From positions 1 through 39,781 of the forward strand of contig JAFQRA010000032.1 in NCBI GenBank assembly GCA_017410325.1: a stretch of DNA of 39,781 bases, read 5' to 3'. The stretch's first letter is position 1, and each line of letters opens with the position of its first letter. Below are positions 39,755 through 39,781 of the stretch, one piece after another. This stretch comes from Clostridia bacterium. Lineage in GTDB: Bacteria > Bacillota > Clostridia > Oscillospirales > Acutalibacteraceae. The position numbers and the translations under genes were made by a program. Under the pieces are notes generated by a model. That model worked only from the letters and a program-made list of their open reading frames with translations. It was not told the origin of the DNA and did not search any database.

Positions 39755-39781
39755 CGGGAGGGGACAGAGCCCCTCCCCTAC
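39755..39781 (-). repeat. GTAG-headed hairpin, second REP family, copy c
   Basis: On the minus strand GTAG then GGGAGGGG, loop CTCTGT, CCCCTCCC, G. The 8-bp stem is perfect. It faces copy b across 23 bp and ends exactly at the window edge. Confidence 0.8.

Overview
This window looks like a chromosomal segment of a Gram-positive, endospore-forming Clostridia, most like the Oscillospiraceae/Ruminococcaceae. The support is the rpsT / gpr-spoIIP sporulation locus, the phoH-ybeY-dgkA-era-yqzL-recO block, Mini-III RNase next to Obg, YitT, DUF512 next to Der, AGGAGG-type ribosome binding sites and vegetative -35/-10 promoters. I cannot name a species.

Layout. 1-141: end of an IS3-family (IS150-like) insertion sequence. 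172-4969, minus strand: a core operon running DUF1015, obg, mrnC, yitT, exported alpha/beta hydrolase. 5081-9692, plus strand: phoH, ybeY, dgkA, era, a 42-aa YqzL-like gene that overlaps recO, recO, and an unrecognised cysteine-containing protein. 9843-18299: a six-TM membrane protein, a D-2-hydroxyacid dehydrogenase and a VTT membrane protein driven by interlocked divergent promoters, a galactokinase-family kinase, two tandem M42 aminopeptidases, a GNAT protein, a YnbB-like PLP enzyme and a DUF2461 protein. 18369-26994: exported PHP phosphoesterase, HAD hydrolase, Na/Pi cotransporter, MtaB tRNA methylthiotransferase, D-Ala-D-Ala carboxypeptidase, glucose-6-phosphate isomerase and a small P-loop protein. 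27010-27839: yceD-rpmF.

27855-30973 is an accessory island between conserved blocks. It holds a HAD hydrolase, a nucleotidyltransferase, a GNAT acetyltransferase, a REP-associated tyrosine transposase (RAYT) and a DinB protein. Most of the gaps carry copies of one 25-bp GTAG-headed palindrome (REP). One intact REP lies in frame inside the transposase gene, two identical copies face each other as a 76-bp inverted pair, and a large nested palindrome opens the island. I regard this REP/RAYT system as the most interesting part of the window. The window ends (39642-39781) in three more GTAG-headed hairpins of a related, GC-richer REP family.

31009-38881 returns to core functions: DUF512 radical SAM protein, der, a minus-strand sporulation operon gpr-spoIIP-small membrane protein, divergent rpsT, a 55-aa membrane protein with a cysteine-rich tail, and an unusual propeller plus alpha-barrel protein. 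An unrecognised membrane-anchored protein closes the coding part. No tRNA, rRNA or CRISPR array was seen. Many start codons are TTG or GTG, and several were placed downstream of the longest open frame because of RBS or promoter position.
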